A stretch of 17,722 nucleotides of DNA from Myxococcales bacterium (GTDB taxonomy: Bacteria; Myxococcota_A; Bradymonadia; UBA4248), in contig SFMP01000216.1 in the NCBI GenBank assembly GCA_004554395.1, positions 1 through 17,722 on the forward strand. The letters run 5' to 3'. A program made the position numbers and the translations under genes. Under the pieces are notes generated by a model, which ran no database searches, was not told the DNA's origin, and saw only the letters and a program-made list of their open reading frames with translations. Shown one piece after another: positions 1 through 8,392 of the stretch. Numbering within the stretch: position 1 is the first letter of the stretch; each line of letters begins with the position of its first letter.

Positions 1-1349
1 ATACAGAATACTATTTTAAGCAAAGCATATCTTGGTCGAAGATATCGAGCGGATGCGCGGCTTTTCGACATTACCCGCAAGGGTTTATCTTCGACGTATC
101 GGGTTGCAGTATTTTTTACGACGATGACGCCGTGCGCCTTTATCATTTCGGATTGCTCAACTCAAAAGTTACACAAATGATATTTGAAGCCATCTCGCCG
201 ACGCTCAATTACGAAGTCGGACACATTGCCAATTTGCCCGTATTTGAGCCCAAATCGAATGCCGAGGCAGTCCGCCGGAGAGTCGCGACATGCGTCGCAG
301 ATAACATTGCACTGAGCAAATCGGATTGGGATTCATTTGAAACGTCGTGGAATTTCAAAAAGCATCCGCTCGTCGATGGTGTGAATTCAAAGGGTACGCT
401 CATTGCCAATGTGTATGATTCTTGGAAAAAGGCGTGCGAAGCGCGATTCAATGCGCTCAAGGCTAATGAAGAAGAACTCAATCGCATATTTATCGATATT
501 TATGGATTGAATGGATCGTTGTCGCCCGATGTCTGCGATAAATATGTGAGCGTTCACCGTGTGTTTGATACGCGCCAAGACGTGCCGCCGTCGATGAAAG
601 GTTCGACTTATATAAGAACGATGCGCGACGAAATCGTTTCGCTCATTTCATACGCCGTCGGGTGTATGTTTGGACGATACCGACTCGATAAAGATGGTGT
701 AAATATGGTGGGGAATTCGGATGCAGACTCGCATGAACATTGGTATGCCGTCGATAATTACATTCCCGTGAGTGCAACAGATGCTTTCGATGACGATATT
801 GCTACGCGGTTTTTCGGTTTTATTGAGACGGTTTACGGTGCGAGTGCACTCGACGAAAATCTCACTTTCATTGCGCATGCCCTGGGCGGGCAAGGGGCGC
901 CGCGCCAAGTCATCCGAGATTATTTTGCGACGAACTTCTACGCCGACCACGTCAAATTATACGATAAACGCCCGATTTATTGGCTATTCGACAGCGGCAA
1001 GCATGGCGATTTCGGTGTACTCGTTTCGATGCATCGTTATCGACCGTGTGTATTTGAATCGATGTGCTCGCGTTATATCGGCGATCTCATGGCGCGAACA
1101 CTCGTTCGAATCGACGAAGCACGCGACCGCGAAGCCGCAGCCATGGCCGATAGAATCCTCAAACGCCAAAAAACATCAAAATCTTCTCAACGACAGCCAT
1201 CGTCAAAAGCATTCGCCAAACGCATCGAAGCCCTGAAATCATTCGAAGAATTGCTCAGACGCTTTGGCGCAGAATCGATAGAAATCGACCTCGACGACGG
1301 CGTCGTCGCCAATGTTGCGAAGTTTTCGGGCGCCTTGGTCGTGGGGTAG
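1..1349 (+). CDS. pglX: BREX system adenine-specific methyltransferase PglX, C-terminal part (5' end outside window)
   Basis: The frame is open from the first complete codon at base 3 to the TAG at 1347-1349, about 448 residues. It begins inside the protein with YFKQSISWSKISSG and HYPQGFIFDV, so the GTG at 132 is not the real start. Stretches I associate with PglX are NYEVGHIANLPV, SKSDWDSFETSW, NEEELNRIFIDIYGL, SYAVGCMFGRY, KRPIYWLFDSGK and the tail IEIDLDDGV near the C-terminus. PglX is usually about 1,200 residues, so this is roughly its last third, including what I take to be target-recognition regions. The SAM-binding and catalytic motifs lie upstream of the window. In BREX, PglX methylates a non-palindromic site on host DNA and is also needed for blocking phage replication. 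The C-terminus looks complete. The 3' neighbour is not pglZ or brxL, so any other BREX genes must lie upstream or elsewhere. Confidence 0.93.
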   Translation, partial: TEYYFKQSISWSKISSGCAAFRHYPQGFIFDVSGCSIFYDDDAVRLYHFGLLNSKVTQMIFEAISPTLNYEVGHIANLPVFEPKSNAEAVRRRVATCVADNIALSKSDWDSFETSWNFKKHPLVDGVNSKGTLIANVYDSWKKACEARFNALKANEEELNRIFIDIYGLNGSLSPDVCDKYVSVHRVFDTRQDVPPSMKGSTYIRTMRDEIVSLISYAVGCMFGRYRLDKDGVNMVGNSDADSHEHWYAVDNYIPVSATDAFDDDIATRFFGFIETVYGASALDENLTFIAHALGGQGAPRQVIRDYFATNFYADHVKLYDKRPIYWLFDSGKHGDFGVLVSMHRYRPCVFESMCSRYIGDLMARTLVRIDEARDREAAAMADRILKRQKTSKSSQRQPSSKAFAKRIEALKSFEELLRRFGAESIEIDLDDGVVANVAKFSGALVVG

Positions 1350-1427
1350 CTTTCGCCTTCGTCGTTGGCGTTTGATTTCACAAGTCAAGAAAATTTAAAA
1401 ATGCGGTAGCCCGGCGAACGGAACGGC

Positions 1428-1455
1428 TTGACTTTTCGAGCCTTTTCTCTAAATT
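1428..1455 (+). promoter_or_regulatory. Candidate sigma70-type promoter
   Basis: TTGACT (1428-1433) and TAAATT (1450-1455) are separated by 16 bases, 132 bases before the ATG at 1587. It lies in the 237-base gap after pglX and points at the broken lipoprotein gene. Judged by eye only; the rest of this gap holds no gene I can recognise. Confidence 0.35.
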
Positions 1456-1541
1456 TATTGGTGTGCGTTTTACGGAGGTTGGGGTGGAAGACCAAGGGAC
1501 AATGCGCATAAGTTAGGTTGTGTTATTATACTTTTCTTTTC

Positions 1542-1569
1542 GTACATTTTCAATATAATTGAAATGTAC
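1542..1569 (+). promoter_or_regulatory. Near-perfect palindrome overlapping a TATAAT box; possible operator
   Basis: GTACATTT (1542-1549) pairs with AAATGTAC (1562-1569). The inner CAAT (1551-1554) pairs with ATTG (1558-1561) around a 3-base centre, and a single extra T at 1550 interrupts the left arm. The dyad contains a perfect TATAAT (1554-1559) and ends 6 bases before the AAGGAG ribosome-binding site (1575-1580). A protein bound here would cover the -10 box and the transcript start. No good -35 lies at the matching distance (CTTTTC at 1531-1536). It could instead act as an mRNA hairpin. Confidence 0.45.
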
Positions 1570-1586
1570 AAGCAAAGGAGCGACTT

Positions 1587-2295
1587 ATGTTAAAGAAGTG
1601 TCACTTAGTATCACTTTGTTTCTTTTTGATGTCGATACCGATAGTCGGTTGTACGCTAGAGCCGCTTAGCCGAGTAGGGAGTGTGAACTGTGAAGGAGCG
1701 AAATCTATTACTACGATAATCGATGGTAAAGCAGAGACGTTCAAGTGCGCGGAGTTCGATGATGATGGAGAGTGCTCGATTTACGAAGTCGGTGGTAAGC
1801 GCGTTGAACCTAAAGATTTTCACAATAAGGAGTGGACTTATTGGGCGAATTCGTTGGGAAATGAAAAATGCCCCGATGAGTTTAGGTGCAAGTCGGACAG
1901 TGCTCAAGCGCAGTGCGTGTTGATGAAGTGCGATGCAGCAATGTAAAGAGTATAAGTGCGTTCATAGGTGTAGTATTGGGCATCATATGAATCAATACGG
2001 AGGGTGTACGGAGAATACAGATAGTGCGTGTGGAAGTCCAGAGAAATATAACGCTATGCCTTGTTCAGGAAATACTCCAAAGTGCAATATATATACAGGT
2101 CGATGCGTATAATGTATAAATGATCTGGATTGTGGATTGCAGGTCGGAGCAGAACGAGTATGGTGCAATTCAGATTATTTATGCGATGTTGTGTGTAAAA
2201 ATAATTATACGTATAATTCTATAACTAGAAGATGCAAAAAAACATCTGTTCCTGTGTCTGATCCATTACCTGAACCAGAGCCATGGATACCATAG
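1587..2295 (+). pseudogene. Broken Cys-rich lipoprotein gene (frameshift plus nonsense codon)
   Basis: An ATG at 1587 with AAGGAG 6 bases upstream opens a 119-residue frame ending in TAA at 1944-1946. It starts with a lipoprotein signal (hydrophobic run, lipobox IVGC) followed by TLEPLSRVGS, which resembles the start of the large lipoprotein encoded at 2428-4653 (CSLERLPTYG). Coding character continues in the next frame: from about 1927 it reads MQQCKEYKCVHRC, stays Cys-rich, meets an in-frame TAA at 2110-2112, and resumes in the same frame (CINDLDCGL) to a TAG at 2293-2295 after a Pro/Glu-rich tail. The simplest reading is one secreted Cys-rich lipoprotein of about 235 residues broken by a one-base-type frameshift between 1927 and 1943 and one stop. 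The first 119 residues could still be made as a truncated lipoprotein. The DNA is AT-richer than its neighbours. Function unknown. Confidence 0.7.
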
Positions 2296-2303
2296 CTAAC
2301 AGT

Positions 2304-2330
2304 GCCCCTCTCCACAATGACGAGAGGGGC
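2304..2330. terminator. Strong hairpin between convergent genes, without T-tract
   Basis: GCCCCTCTC (2304-2312) and GAGAGGGGC (2322-2330) form a perfect 9-bp stem with a 9-base loop. It starts 8 bases after the end of the broken + strand gene and lies about 100 bases past the stop of the - strand gene at 2428. No run of T follows on either strand, so it is not a textbook intrinsic terminator. It may end or stabilise transcripts arriving from both sides. Confidence 0.4.
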
Positions 2331-2427
2331 AAGGGGATTGCGTTGCCGGAGGCTACTCGCCAGAATCCCTAACGGGCTTCGGGCAGTTTATTTATGTTTC
2401 GAACGAATCGCACGATGAGGGTGGGCG

Positions 2428-4653
2428 TCAACGCGTGCAGTAGCAATACTTTCTACCGCCCGTTGACGTTGCTTCGATTCGTCCTTTCACACAAGATGTT
2501 GTAATCAAATATCCAGATATTCTATCATACGTGCGAATTGTACCATCTTCGTGACAATTGCCGATACTAGTATAGGTAATCCCCGTACTCTGTTGGATAT
2601 CGAATGTATAGCATTGAGCGATTGGCGTTTTGGAATCGCCCGTCGGTGTGTATACGTCGCACGGATTAGCGCCACAATCGGTTTCTAAGAGTATGAATCC
2701 ATCGCCATAGGGATCGGGTACGCAGTTTGTGGCAACCGAACCGTTGCATGTTGCCGATTGGCTAGGACAGGATTGAAAGCCGGTGCAAAGTCCCGTTGTT
2801 GGTGAACATGTCGAAGGCGTCACTTCTTGGCTACATTGAACATGAAGTGTTATCAATTCCTTATTACTGGAATCGTACATGCAGAAACCAGAGTATTCTT
2901 TCTCTGCATTGCATTGTGCGTTGGCGTCGTGGAATAGCTGACGTTTGACGCCAGCTGCATCGACGGCTTCGGTACAAACGCCGTAGAGTGGTTTATCGAG
3001 TTGTATCGTCGTCAAACATTCGGAGAATCCCAACTGTTGGCAAGAGAGGTAGCAGTTGACTTCGCCGTCGAATTCTGCGCAGTAATTATTCGAGGTGCAT
3101 TCGGCATACGATATTCTCGATGCCGAACACAATTCGACGAGTTGAGTTCCATCGTCATCGACGACGCACCTGCGTTTGAACGTATTCATATCGCAAAACG
3201 CATTGCGTTTTGATATGCATTTGGCTTCGCCCGAATCGGAATCGCAAATTTCATCGTACTTGCACGTTTCGATTTCGTATTCACCGCGTTCGTTGCAAGA
3301 TTTGACTTGTGTATTGTTGCCGACGCAGACCGTTGGGGTTATTCCGGGGAAGCATCGCGGCGTAAAGACGCATTTATTGTCGATACAGGCTTGCGCCTCG
3401 GTGCAGTCGGAAAGCGTTTCGCAATTTGCAGTTGGCGTTTGGCAAATACCGCGATTACATATATCGCCGGGGGCGCATGGCGTTGAGAGAAATTCGCCGT
3501 TGGCTTGGCACGTGCGCGCGGTGTGATGGTCGAGGCATTTCGGCTGTTCTTTGGGATCGCATATACATTTGGCGTTTTTGCAGACTTTGTCTTCTCGTTT
3601 GCAATCGATCAATGTGTAAACGTCGCCATCTTTAGCGGCATCGTATTCGCATCGTATAATGCCGGTTTCGGTGGGGTTGCATTTGTCTTCGAAAGTATTA
3701 CTGGCGCAACTGCCACCAATTGGCGTCGGGTCGTTGCATACGCCATCTTTGCATAGCGATTGATGAAAACATTCACCTTGGTAACAGAGGTGATTGCTAG
3801 GGCAAAGTTCTTTTTGCCAAAAGAGATCGTCGCCACAAACTGATCTCGTCGAATCATTGTGACACGACGGCGCATCGCTCGTTTCGCAAGCGTTTCGCTT
3901 CTCGCATTTTCCGTTGAAACACCGATCGTTTCCTTCGCATGTTTCTTGTAAGAATTCGCCGTCATTGCAATAGACGCGCGTTTTGCCGTCGTCGGAGCAC
4001 CATTCTGGCGTCGTCTTGCAATCGCGCTTTGTCGTGCATTTGCCGTTGATTAGCAAAAAAGAGTCGTCGCACGATTGGGCAACGCACACGCCATCGATGC
4101 AAGCTCCCGAGAGCCATCCGCCGATAGTTTCGCAGTCGTTATCGTGCGATCCGCAGTGCCGGATGGAGTCGTCTTCGCAATCGTCGCCGTAATCGTGTTG
4201 ACCGGGATTGCATTTCGTCTTTTCACATTTTGCAAATTTGCAACTTTGGTAGGATTTACACTCGATGCCTTTGAAGTCGTCGGAGTTTGGGTCGTCGCTA
4301 AAACAGCCGCCTTTTGCGCCACAAAAACTGTCTGCTGAGTCGGGATTAACGCATTTGCCGTTGCAAGCGACTTGGTCGCTTGGGCACGACGACATGCAAT
4401 AATACCGATTATCGGTATCGCGGTAGCAAGTTGGCACCGAACTCGGGCACACGTTGTATTGGAATGAATCGCTAAAGCAATCGCCATTGCGATCGCAACG
4501 CTCTTTTTCCGAGACGATGATATAGGACAATGACCCCGTATTATTTTCGCTAGGGCAAGCGTTGCCGTAGGTTGGCAAGCGTTCGAGCGAGCAACTTTGT
4601 AGACAAGTGGCGGCGACTATCGTCGCGATGATAAGACGAAGCAATTTAGACAT
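2428..4653 (-). CDS. Large Cys-rich lipoprotein, function unknown
   Basis: The product is 741 residues. I chose the ATG at 4653 rather than the TTG at 4707 because it gives a compact lipoprotein signal: MSKLLRLIIATIVAATCLQSC, with lipobox LQSC and lipidated Cys21. The rest is extremely Cys-rich and low in hydrophobic stretches. It consists of serial small disulfide-type modules such as CNGKCVN...FCGAKGGC (about residues 97-117) and recurring patterns in which a Cys pair is followed by G-x-C, ending in KYCYC near the C-terminus. This fits a lipid-anchored, disulfide-stabilised envelope or surface protein. I recognise no enzymatic motif. It is the last gene of the - strand cluster, 57 bases after the beta-helix gene, with only a weak ribosome-binding site. 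The broken gene at 1587-2295 looks like a distant paralogue across the convergent junction. Confidence 0.85.
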   Translation of the reverse strand: MSKLLRLIIATIVAATCLQSCSLERLPTYGNACPSENNTGSLSYIIVSEKERCDRNGDCFSDSFQYNVCPSSVPTCYRDTDNRYYCMSSCPSDQVACNGKCVNPDSADSFCGAKGGCFSDDPNSDDFKGIECKSYQSCKFAKCEKTKCNPGQHDYGDDCEDDSIRHCGSHDNDCETIGGWLSGACIDGVCVAQSCDDSFLLINGKCTTKRDCKTTPEWCSDDGKTRVYCNDGEFLQETCEGNDRCFNGKCEKRNACETSDAPSCHNDSTRSVCGDDLFWQKELCPSNHLCYQGECFHQSLCKDGVCNDPTPIGGSCASNTFEDKCNPTETGIIRCEYDAAKDGDVYTLIDCKREDKVCKNAKCICDPKEQPKCLDHHTARTCQANGEFLSTPCAPGDICNRGICQTPTANCETLSDCTEAQACIDNKCVFTPRCFPGITPTVCVGNNTQVKSCNERGEYEIETCKYDEICDSDSGEAKCISKRNAFCDMNTFKRRCVVDDDGTQLVELCSASRISYAECTSNNYCAEFDGEVNCYLSCQQLGFSECLTTIQLDKPLYGVCTEAVDAAGVKRQLFHDANAQCNAEKEYSGFCMYDSSNKELITLHVQCSQEVTPSTCSPTTGLCTGFQSCPSQSATCNGSVATNCVPDPYGDGFILLETDCGANPCDVYTPTGDSKTPIAQCYTFDIQQSTGITYTSIGNCHEDGTIRTYDRISGYLITTSCVKGRIEATSTGGRKYCYCTR

Positions 4654-4710
4654 GACACTCACGTAAAACAAATAGCTCGAAACTAGAGAAAAACAGCGCC
4701 GTCTCAAGAC

Positions 4711-5886
4711 CTAGACCAAACGCCGAAGTGTTCGTTTCATAGACGAAGTTATCGTTTTGGTCAATTGTTGTACGGCTTGTGGGTATGTCGATCCAGAGAC
4801 GAGAGCTTCGGTTAGGGCATTGCGGATGACAGAAAAATCGATTTGGCTTGCGATGCGTTCAAAGTCGCTTGTAGTGCCGTTTTGGAATAGAAGGAGTGCT
4901 TTTTGGTGGTCGGCGATTTGTGCGTCGTTGCCGTGTGCTGTGTGGAGTTCGAGGCTTTGTTGGAGTTTGTCGACGAATCGTTCGAGCCGTTTTTGTCGTT
5001 CTTTGATGGCGTTTGAAATGCGCTTTTGCGCGGCCGTGTAGAGGTATTGTCGTTCGACGTCGTCGGCAAGGGGGATGCGTATGTTTTCGTACCAGAGCGA
5101 TAAGACGCGCAATTGTGCGATATAGGCGAGTGTGTTGGCAATTTTTTTTGCCGGATTGAAGATGAGTCGAGCGTCGAAATCGCGCATTTCGTCGCATGAT
5201 TTGTGAGAAATGGCGAGTTTGTTTGGGGCGATGTCGTGCGACAATTTTGAGCCGGCGGCAATGACTGCGCCGAAGCCAACGGAGACAGGACTGACGATTT
5301 GCGTTTGTCCACCGATGAAAATCGGCTGACAATCGAGAAACAGACCGTCGACGGCGTTGCCAAAGAGCGAGGCGAATTTGTCGCCTTGTGGCGTGAAATT
5401 ATAGAGTGCCATGCAGGAACCAACTTCGGAATGATCGCGTCGGCTCGTGCCGCCCGCCATGAGGGCGTCGCAGAAATTGATGAGAGAGCCCAAGACGACG
5501 TTAGGGAAGAGTATCGTCTGCTTGAGCCCGACCGTATGCCCAATGTCGACGCCTTCTTCGAGGAGACAATTATCGCGCAATTCTGCGCCACTGCGAATCG
5601 AAACGCCGTCGAGTAGCGTCGAATCTCGATAGACGCCTTGCATGAGCGAAACGCCGTTTCCGATTTGGACGTTTTCGAGATGTGCGCCGCCCCCCATGCC
5701 AATTTTGCAATGAGCACCGATCGACGTCGTTTCGCCCGTAATCGTCGTCCCCGGATAAATGACGGTTTTTGGGGCGATTCTATCGATATCGACTTCGGGA
5801 GCAATATAGACCGATTGAGGCGCCAAAATGTCGACGCCTTTTTGAATCAATTCATTGACGACGTCGATGTCTCTATTCATTGTCAT
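4711..5886 (-). CDS. Left-handed beta-helix (hexapeptide-repeat) protein related to the GlmU C-terminal domain
   Basis: The product is 391 residues. From about residue 23 it shows hexapeptide-repeat periodicity (SVYIAPEVDIDRIAPKTVIY, then TTSIGAHCKIG, VQIGNGVSLMQG, VSIRSGAELRDN, VDIGHTVGLKQT), typical of left-handed beta-helix acyltransferase folds. DHSEVGSCMALYNFTPQGDK and PIFIGGQTQIVSPVSVGFG match my memory of deltaproteobacterial proteins annotated as GlmU-related. There is no N-terminal nucleotidyltransferase domain, so it cannot be bifunctional GlmU. After about residue 240 the helix gives way to a 150-residue, mostly alpha-helical Lys/Arg/Gln-rich tail. No signal peptide, so probably cytoplasmic. 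Its ATG (5884-5886) overlaps the stop of the upstream gene (5883-5885) in an ATGA arrangement, which supports this start and translational coupling. Substrate unknown; a sugar-nucleotide or acyltransferase role is only inferred from the fold. Confidence 0.82.
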   Translation of the reverse strand: MTMNRDIDVVNELIQKGVDILAPQSVYIAPEVDIDRIAPKTVIYPGTTITGETTSIGAHCKIGMGGGAHLENVQIGNGVSLMQGVYRDSTLLDGVSIRSGAELRDNCLLEEGVDIGHTVGLKQTILFPNVVLGSLINFCDALMAGGTSRRDHSEVGSCMALYNFTPQGDKFASLFGNAVDGLFLDCQPIFIGGQTQIVSPVSVGFGAVIAAGSKLSHDIAPNKLAISHKSCDEMRDFDARLIFNPAKKIANTLAYIAQLRVLSLWYENIRIPLADDVERQYLYTAAQKRISNAIKERQKRLERFVDKLQQSLELHTAHGNDAQIADHQKALLLFQNGTTSDFERIASQIDFSVIRNALTEALVSGSTYPQAVQQLTKTITSSMKRTLRRLV

Positions 5887-8300
5887 TGTTGCGAGCCTTT
5901 GATTTCTTTTCCGTCTTTATAGTTGACGGATTTCCAGATGGCGCCATCTTGTCGCCACCAGGTCCATTTTCCTTGTCGTTTTCCGTTTTCGAATTTTCCT
6001 TCGCCGAGTTTTTCGCCATTTTCGTAGTATTGAACCCAGTTTCCGGTTTCTTTTCCGTCGAGCATTTCGCCAGTTTCGCGCGTTTTCCCCGATTCGTAGG
6101 GATAGACCCATTTGCCAGTGCGTTTTCCTTTAACGAAAGAACCCGACGACGAGACGGATCCCGATCCTTTATAGTAAGTTTGCCAAAGCCCCGCCTCGAC
6201 GCCATCGACGTATTCACCGGAGAATTTTTTTGAACCGTCTTCGTAATAGCCAGTCCAATTGCCATTTCGCTTATCGATGGCATATTTGCCTTTGAGCATG
6301 AGCGAGCCATTGGGATAGAAATAGGTCCAAGTTCCGTCGAGTTTTCCGAGTCGGAATCCGCCAATCGTTTCTATTTCACCGTTTTCATTCCACCAAAGCC
6401 AAGTTCCTTCGCGGTATGATTTCGGGCGTAGAGGGGATTGTCGATTGACGGCACAGACGGTGCATCCCATTTCTCTGTTTTCGTCGTCGAGTTTATAGGA
6501 ACCGCCCATTTCGGTGCAGACAGCCCCTTCTGCGCTTTCGATTTCGCCGTAATCGTATTCGATTTTGACCCAGCTTTTGCCCTGTTTGAGATAGTATTGC
6601 CAGACACCCACTTTGAATCCTTCGCCAAAAGTGACGATGACATCGCCCTCGGCGCGTTTGTCACCATTGGAGAAATATCGCGTTTGGTGCGTTGTCGCTT
6701 TTGAGAAGTCATTTTCGTAATCGATACCCCCGGAATGCAAATAGGCGTATTGTTTTCCGATGGGGTTATCTCTCTTAAACTTTCCCTTCGAAGCGATGCG
6801 CCCGTCGGTGTAGTAGTACAAGACATCGCCGTCGAGTTGCCCATTACGGTAGTGGAGTTCAGATGCCATGACGCCGTTTGAGAACCACGCTCGCTCGACG
6901 CCCATCGGAACTCCGTTGAGGAATTCGGATTCGGATTCGGGGTTTCCCGATTCAAACCACGTCTTCCAAAGTCCCGTCTTTAAGCCATCTCTATATTTTG
7001 AATAAGTACGCGGTTTTCCGTTATACCAATACGCCGTGAACTCGCCCGTTCCATTGTCGATGTTTGACGTGTGCATGACGCTACCGTCTGTGTTGAGAAA
7101 TTCGATCTTGCCGAGTGGCATGCCGTCGTCGAGTTTGTAGGAAGCGAGTTTTTCGCCAGTGGGGTGAAATTCATCGATAGCGCTGATGTAGCCATTTCGA
7201 TTGATGGTTTCGATGCGCCAGAGGTTTCCGGTTGGGTAATAGCTGATGCGTTTATAGACGTATTCGCTATCGCGTTTGCAGTAAATGGTCATTTCATCGT
7301 GTGCAAAGTTGATGAATTTGGGAATCTCGTTTGAATCGTTGTAATTGCAGAGATCGAACAGTTCTTTGTCGTCGATATTACCCGTGCGATCGTATTTGAC
7401 TTTTCGCCAAGCGATGCCATTTGTCGAATAGAGCTGGACTTCGCCGACGTAAAACATGTTTTCGTCGTCGGGGGAATTCATGGCGGTATAGCCTTCGAGG
7501 ATTCGTACACCTTGGGCGTTATACCATTCGGTCCAATAGGCGTTTTCGGGTAAGCCAGAATCTTTTGGCGCAGGTCGGTCGTAGTTAGCTTGCGTCGCAA
7601 TTATGCCAGGTTCAATATATCGTTGCCATAGACCGATGGGTTTTCCGTCTTTGTATTGCCCGCGCAACAAAGGGAGACATTCTTGATATCGTTCGAGTGT
7701 GCCATCGGGACGCCCGTTTTTGAAATAGCCAGCAAAAGTCATGACGCCAGATTCATTCCAAGTATAGCTCGGACCGTTGGCGACATCGTTTTCATAGAAT
7801 GTCATCGATTCGACGGATTCGCTCGGTTTCCACAATCTGACGCGGTAGCCTTCGCGTTTTCCATCGATGTACCAGATGAATCCCGAAGCATTTTCGGGTT
7901 TTACGTCTTGTGGTCGAATGAGATTCGAAAAACCGCGCGAGGCGTCTGTTTCGTAGAATAGCCCTGTTTTTGCGTGATTGACGATACAACCGACGCATTT
8001 TGCGCCGTCGCAAGAATCGGTTTTCCAAGTTCCGCGTGCGGCAGTGCAATCTTTTGGCGATTGTATATTTGGAGCATTTTGTGGTTTTTCGGGCACGTAG
8101 TAGAGGACATAGGGATCCATCGGTGGCAGAGCGATGCGCGTTGGATCGCTGAGATCGGGTTTTTCTTTGGCTTCGTCGAAGACGACTTGCGCGCAAGCCG
8201 TTTGAGCGACGAAAGGGAGCTCCTGTAGGGCAAAAGGCGCCATGGCAGCGATGGATATGATCGTCGAATACATCGAGATCCGCGTCAGCGATTTTTTCAT
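5883..8300 (-). CDS. Exported MORN/YwqK-type repeat protein, about 805 residues
   Basis: I chose the ATG at 8300: MKKSLTRISMYSTIISIAAM leads into a hydrophobic segment and an A-C-A|Q cleavage site near residue 37. An ATG at 8357 and a TTG at 8369 are in frame, and neither has a clear ribosome-binding site. From about residue 160 to the end the protein is built of repeats of roughly 23 residues, of the form G-x-W-x-x-Y-Y-x-x-G ... G-x-Y-x-x-G-K-x-x-G (NGKRQGKWTWW, DGKETGNWVQYYENGEK). This is the variant MORN pattern of the YwqK family; the family name mentions antitoxin, but nothing here suggests toxin-antitoxin function. Two Cys cassettes break the pattern, at about 85-105 and 595-616. Repeats of this kind form extended beta-sheet surfaces, so a structural or binding role in the periplasm or outside the cell is likely. 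It lies third in the cluster, its stop overlapping the next ATG. Confidence 0.85.
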   Translation of the reverse strand: MKKSLTRISMYSTIISIAAMAPFALQELPFVAQTACAQVVFDEAKEKPDLSDPTRIALPPMDPYVLYYVPEKPQNAPNIQSPKDCTAARGTWKTDSCDGAKCVGCIVNHAKTGLFYETDASRGFSNLIRPQDVKPENASGFIWYIDGKREGYRVRLWKPSESVESMTFYENDVANGPSYTWNESGVMTFAGYFKNGRPDGTLERYQECLPLLRGQYKDGKPIGLWQRYIEPGIIATQANYDRPAPKDSGLPENAYWTEWYNAQGVRILEGYTAMNSPDDENMFYVGEVQLYSTNGIAWRKVKYDRTGNIDDKELFDLCNYNDSNEIPKFINFAHDEMTIYCKRDSEYVYKRISYYPTGNLWRIETINRNGYISAIDEFHPTGEKLASYKLDDGMPLGKIEFLNTDGSVMHTSNIDNGTGEFTAYWYNGKPRTYSKYRDGLKTGLWKTWFESGNPESESEFLNGVPMGVERAWFSNGVMASELHYRNGQLDGDVLYYYTDGRIASKGKFKRDNPIGKQYAYLHSGGIDYENDFSKATTHQTRYFSNGDKRAEGDVIVTFGEGFKVGVWQYYLKQGKSWVKIEYDYGEIESAEGAVCTEMGGSYKLDDENREMGCTVCAVNRQSPLRPKSYREGTWLWWNENGEIETIGGFRLGKLDGTWTYFYPNGSLMLKGKYAIDKRNGNWTGYYEDGSKKFSGEYVDGVEAGLWQTYYKGSGSVSSSGSFVKGKRTGKWVYPYESGKTRETGEMLDGKETGNWVQYYENGEKLGEGKFENGKRQGKWTWWRQDGAIWKSVNYKDGKEIKGSQQ

Positions 8301-8392
8301 GTGAGCGTTTGAGCGAGATATGAATGGCGTTGGGAATAGATGATGCTTATTGGACATGATCAAACTCAATCGTTAAATCGCCATAGGTGGCA

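Noticed and set aside
1587..2295. Programmed frameshift and stop read-through in the Cys-rich lipoprotein
   Set aside because: No slippery heptamer seen near 1927-1943, and a second, separate TAA at 2110 would also need recoding. Two independent lesions point to a pseudogene.
4812..5804. 330-residue open frame on the same strand as the beta-helix gene
   Set aside because: It overlaps almost all of that gene in another frame and reads as low-complexity Ser/Arg/Thr-rich sequence. The hexapeptide-repeat frame is clearly the coding one.
5883..8300. Toxin-antitoxin function for the YwqK-type protein
   Set aside because: The family label mentions antitoxin, but this protein is about 805 residues, has a signal peptide, and no toxin-like gene is adjacent.
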